Shown here: in pieces, positions 63,711-64,000 of the stretch
Layout of the letters: the number at the start of each line of letters is the position of its first letter
How positions within the stretch are numbered: the stretch's first letter is position 1
DNA from: Leidyana gryllorum EB-2025a
Lineage: Eukaryota; Apicomplexa
DNA length: 64,000 nucleotides
Direction: 5' to 3'
Assembly: GCA_048772705.1 (NCBI GenBank)
Contig: JBLWGC010000104.1
Location: forward strand, 868,001 to 932,000
Position numbers and translations under genes: made by a program
The notes under the pieces: generated by a model
What the model was told of the DNA's origin: nothing
Databases searched by the model: none
What the model saw: only the letters and a program-made list of their open reading frames with translations

Positions 63711-64000
63711 TGGCGATTGATACCATCAACGACGGATCTGTTGGATACCAACGTTGACAGAGAGTCAAAAGTCTCTTTATCATCTGAACAGTAGAACAGG
63801 ATTTCAGAGGCAAAAAGGAAATGAAATGGGCTCACCTGAATATATTTACGAGTGGTCTCGTCATTCAGGATATGAGCGATCTCGGACGAGAAGATTTTTG
63901 ATCGTCCCACTCTCTCGTGAATTCCAACCATAGTGACTCCCATGGGCCAGGCTGCATTACCGATAGCCAACTCAATGTATTTGTCGTGAGCTTTCAGATA
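63688..64000 (-). CDS. PRP18: Pre-mRNA-splicing factor Prp18, C-terminal part
   Basis: Prp18 acts in the second catalytic step of splicing with Slu7 in the U5 snRNP. Exons within the window are 64000-63836 and 63783-63688; the gene continues beyond the right edge. The visible 86 residues are the conserved Prp18 C-terminal domain: [48 protein letters not shown], then after the intron [18 protein letters not shown]. These match the family almost residue for residue, including the [15 protein letters not shown] signature and the KRLMTICQKHFPTDPS ending. A further tail of 13 residues follows. The stop at 63690-63688 lies inside the last codons of the convergent membrane-protein gene. Confidence 0.93.

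Noticed and set aside
1-64000. Transposons, CRISPR arrays, riboswitches, bacterial terminators
   Set aside because: No transposase or reverse-transcriptase frame, terminal repeats or regular spacer array was seen, and the DNA is plainly nuclear eukaryotic.

Overview
The window is nuclear DNA of a eukaryotic protist with a compact genome. The evidence is 40 or more small spliceosomal introns (mostly 35-66 nt, GTAAGT/GTGAGT ... YAG), a Prp18 splicing factor, a mitochondrial import J-protein, an ABCG transporter and a TRRAP/Tra1 protein. There is no bacterial operon signal, mobile element, CRISPR array, rRNA or tRNA that I can support. Balanced base composition, tiny introns, very large low-complexity proteins and clusters of small signal-peptide proteins suggest an alveolate such as a perkinsid; this is inference, not proof. 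I joined exons by eye and required reading-frame continuity at every junction. Splice sites should be good to about 1 base, and the 5' ends of genes are the least certain part. Layout: six same-strand blocks. (1) + strand 1-21431: a 5'-truncated giant TRRAP/Tra1 pseudokinase gene (more than 6,250 codons), a small coiled-coil gene and an unknown gene, only 38 and 62 nt apart. (2) - strand 33601-21340: an ABCG-type transporter with a very large loop insertion, a multi-pass membrane protein (possibly Ndc1-like), a TIM14/PAM18 J-protein, a charged protein built from three copies of a PTGHP exon pair, and a WDR6-like WD40 protein. (3) + strand 33642-44021: a run of six predicted secreted proteins: a 423-aa protein, a 1,825-aa protein with duplicated helical domains, three small paralogues and one unrelated two-exon protein. 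(4) - strand 58367-44868: one 4,345-aa protein with an N-terminal C2-like domain and an enormous acidic, Ser/Pro-rich disordered tail, preceded by 846 bp of non-coding DNA. (5) + strand 58416-63710: a WD40 protein of the SPAC2A9.03-like family carrying a roughly 870-residue insertion, and a small single-span membrane protein whose first exon overlaps the last exon of the WD40 gene. (6) - strand 64000-63688: the 3' end of PRP18. The most striking points are the packing (coding ends overlapping at both convergent junctions at 21.4 and 63.7 kb, start codons 40-48 bp apart at divergent junctions, 2 nt between TIM14 and the next gene, a same-strand coding overlap), the very large insertions inside otherwise conserved families, and the secreted-protein cluster. 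The conserved genes serve chromatin acetylation (TRRAP), tRNA modification (WDR6), mitochondrial import (TIM14), splicing (Prp18) and transport (ABCG). I see no shared pathway across the window.
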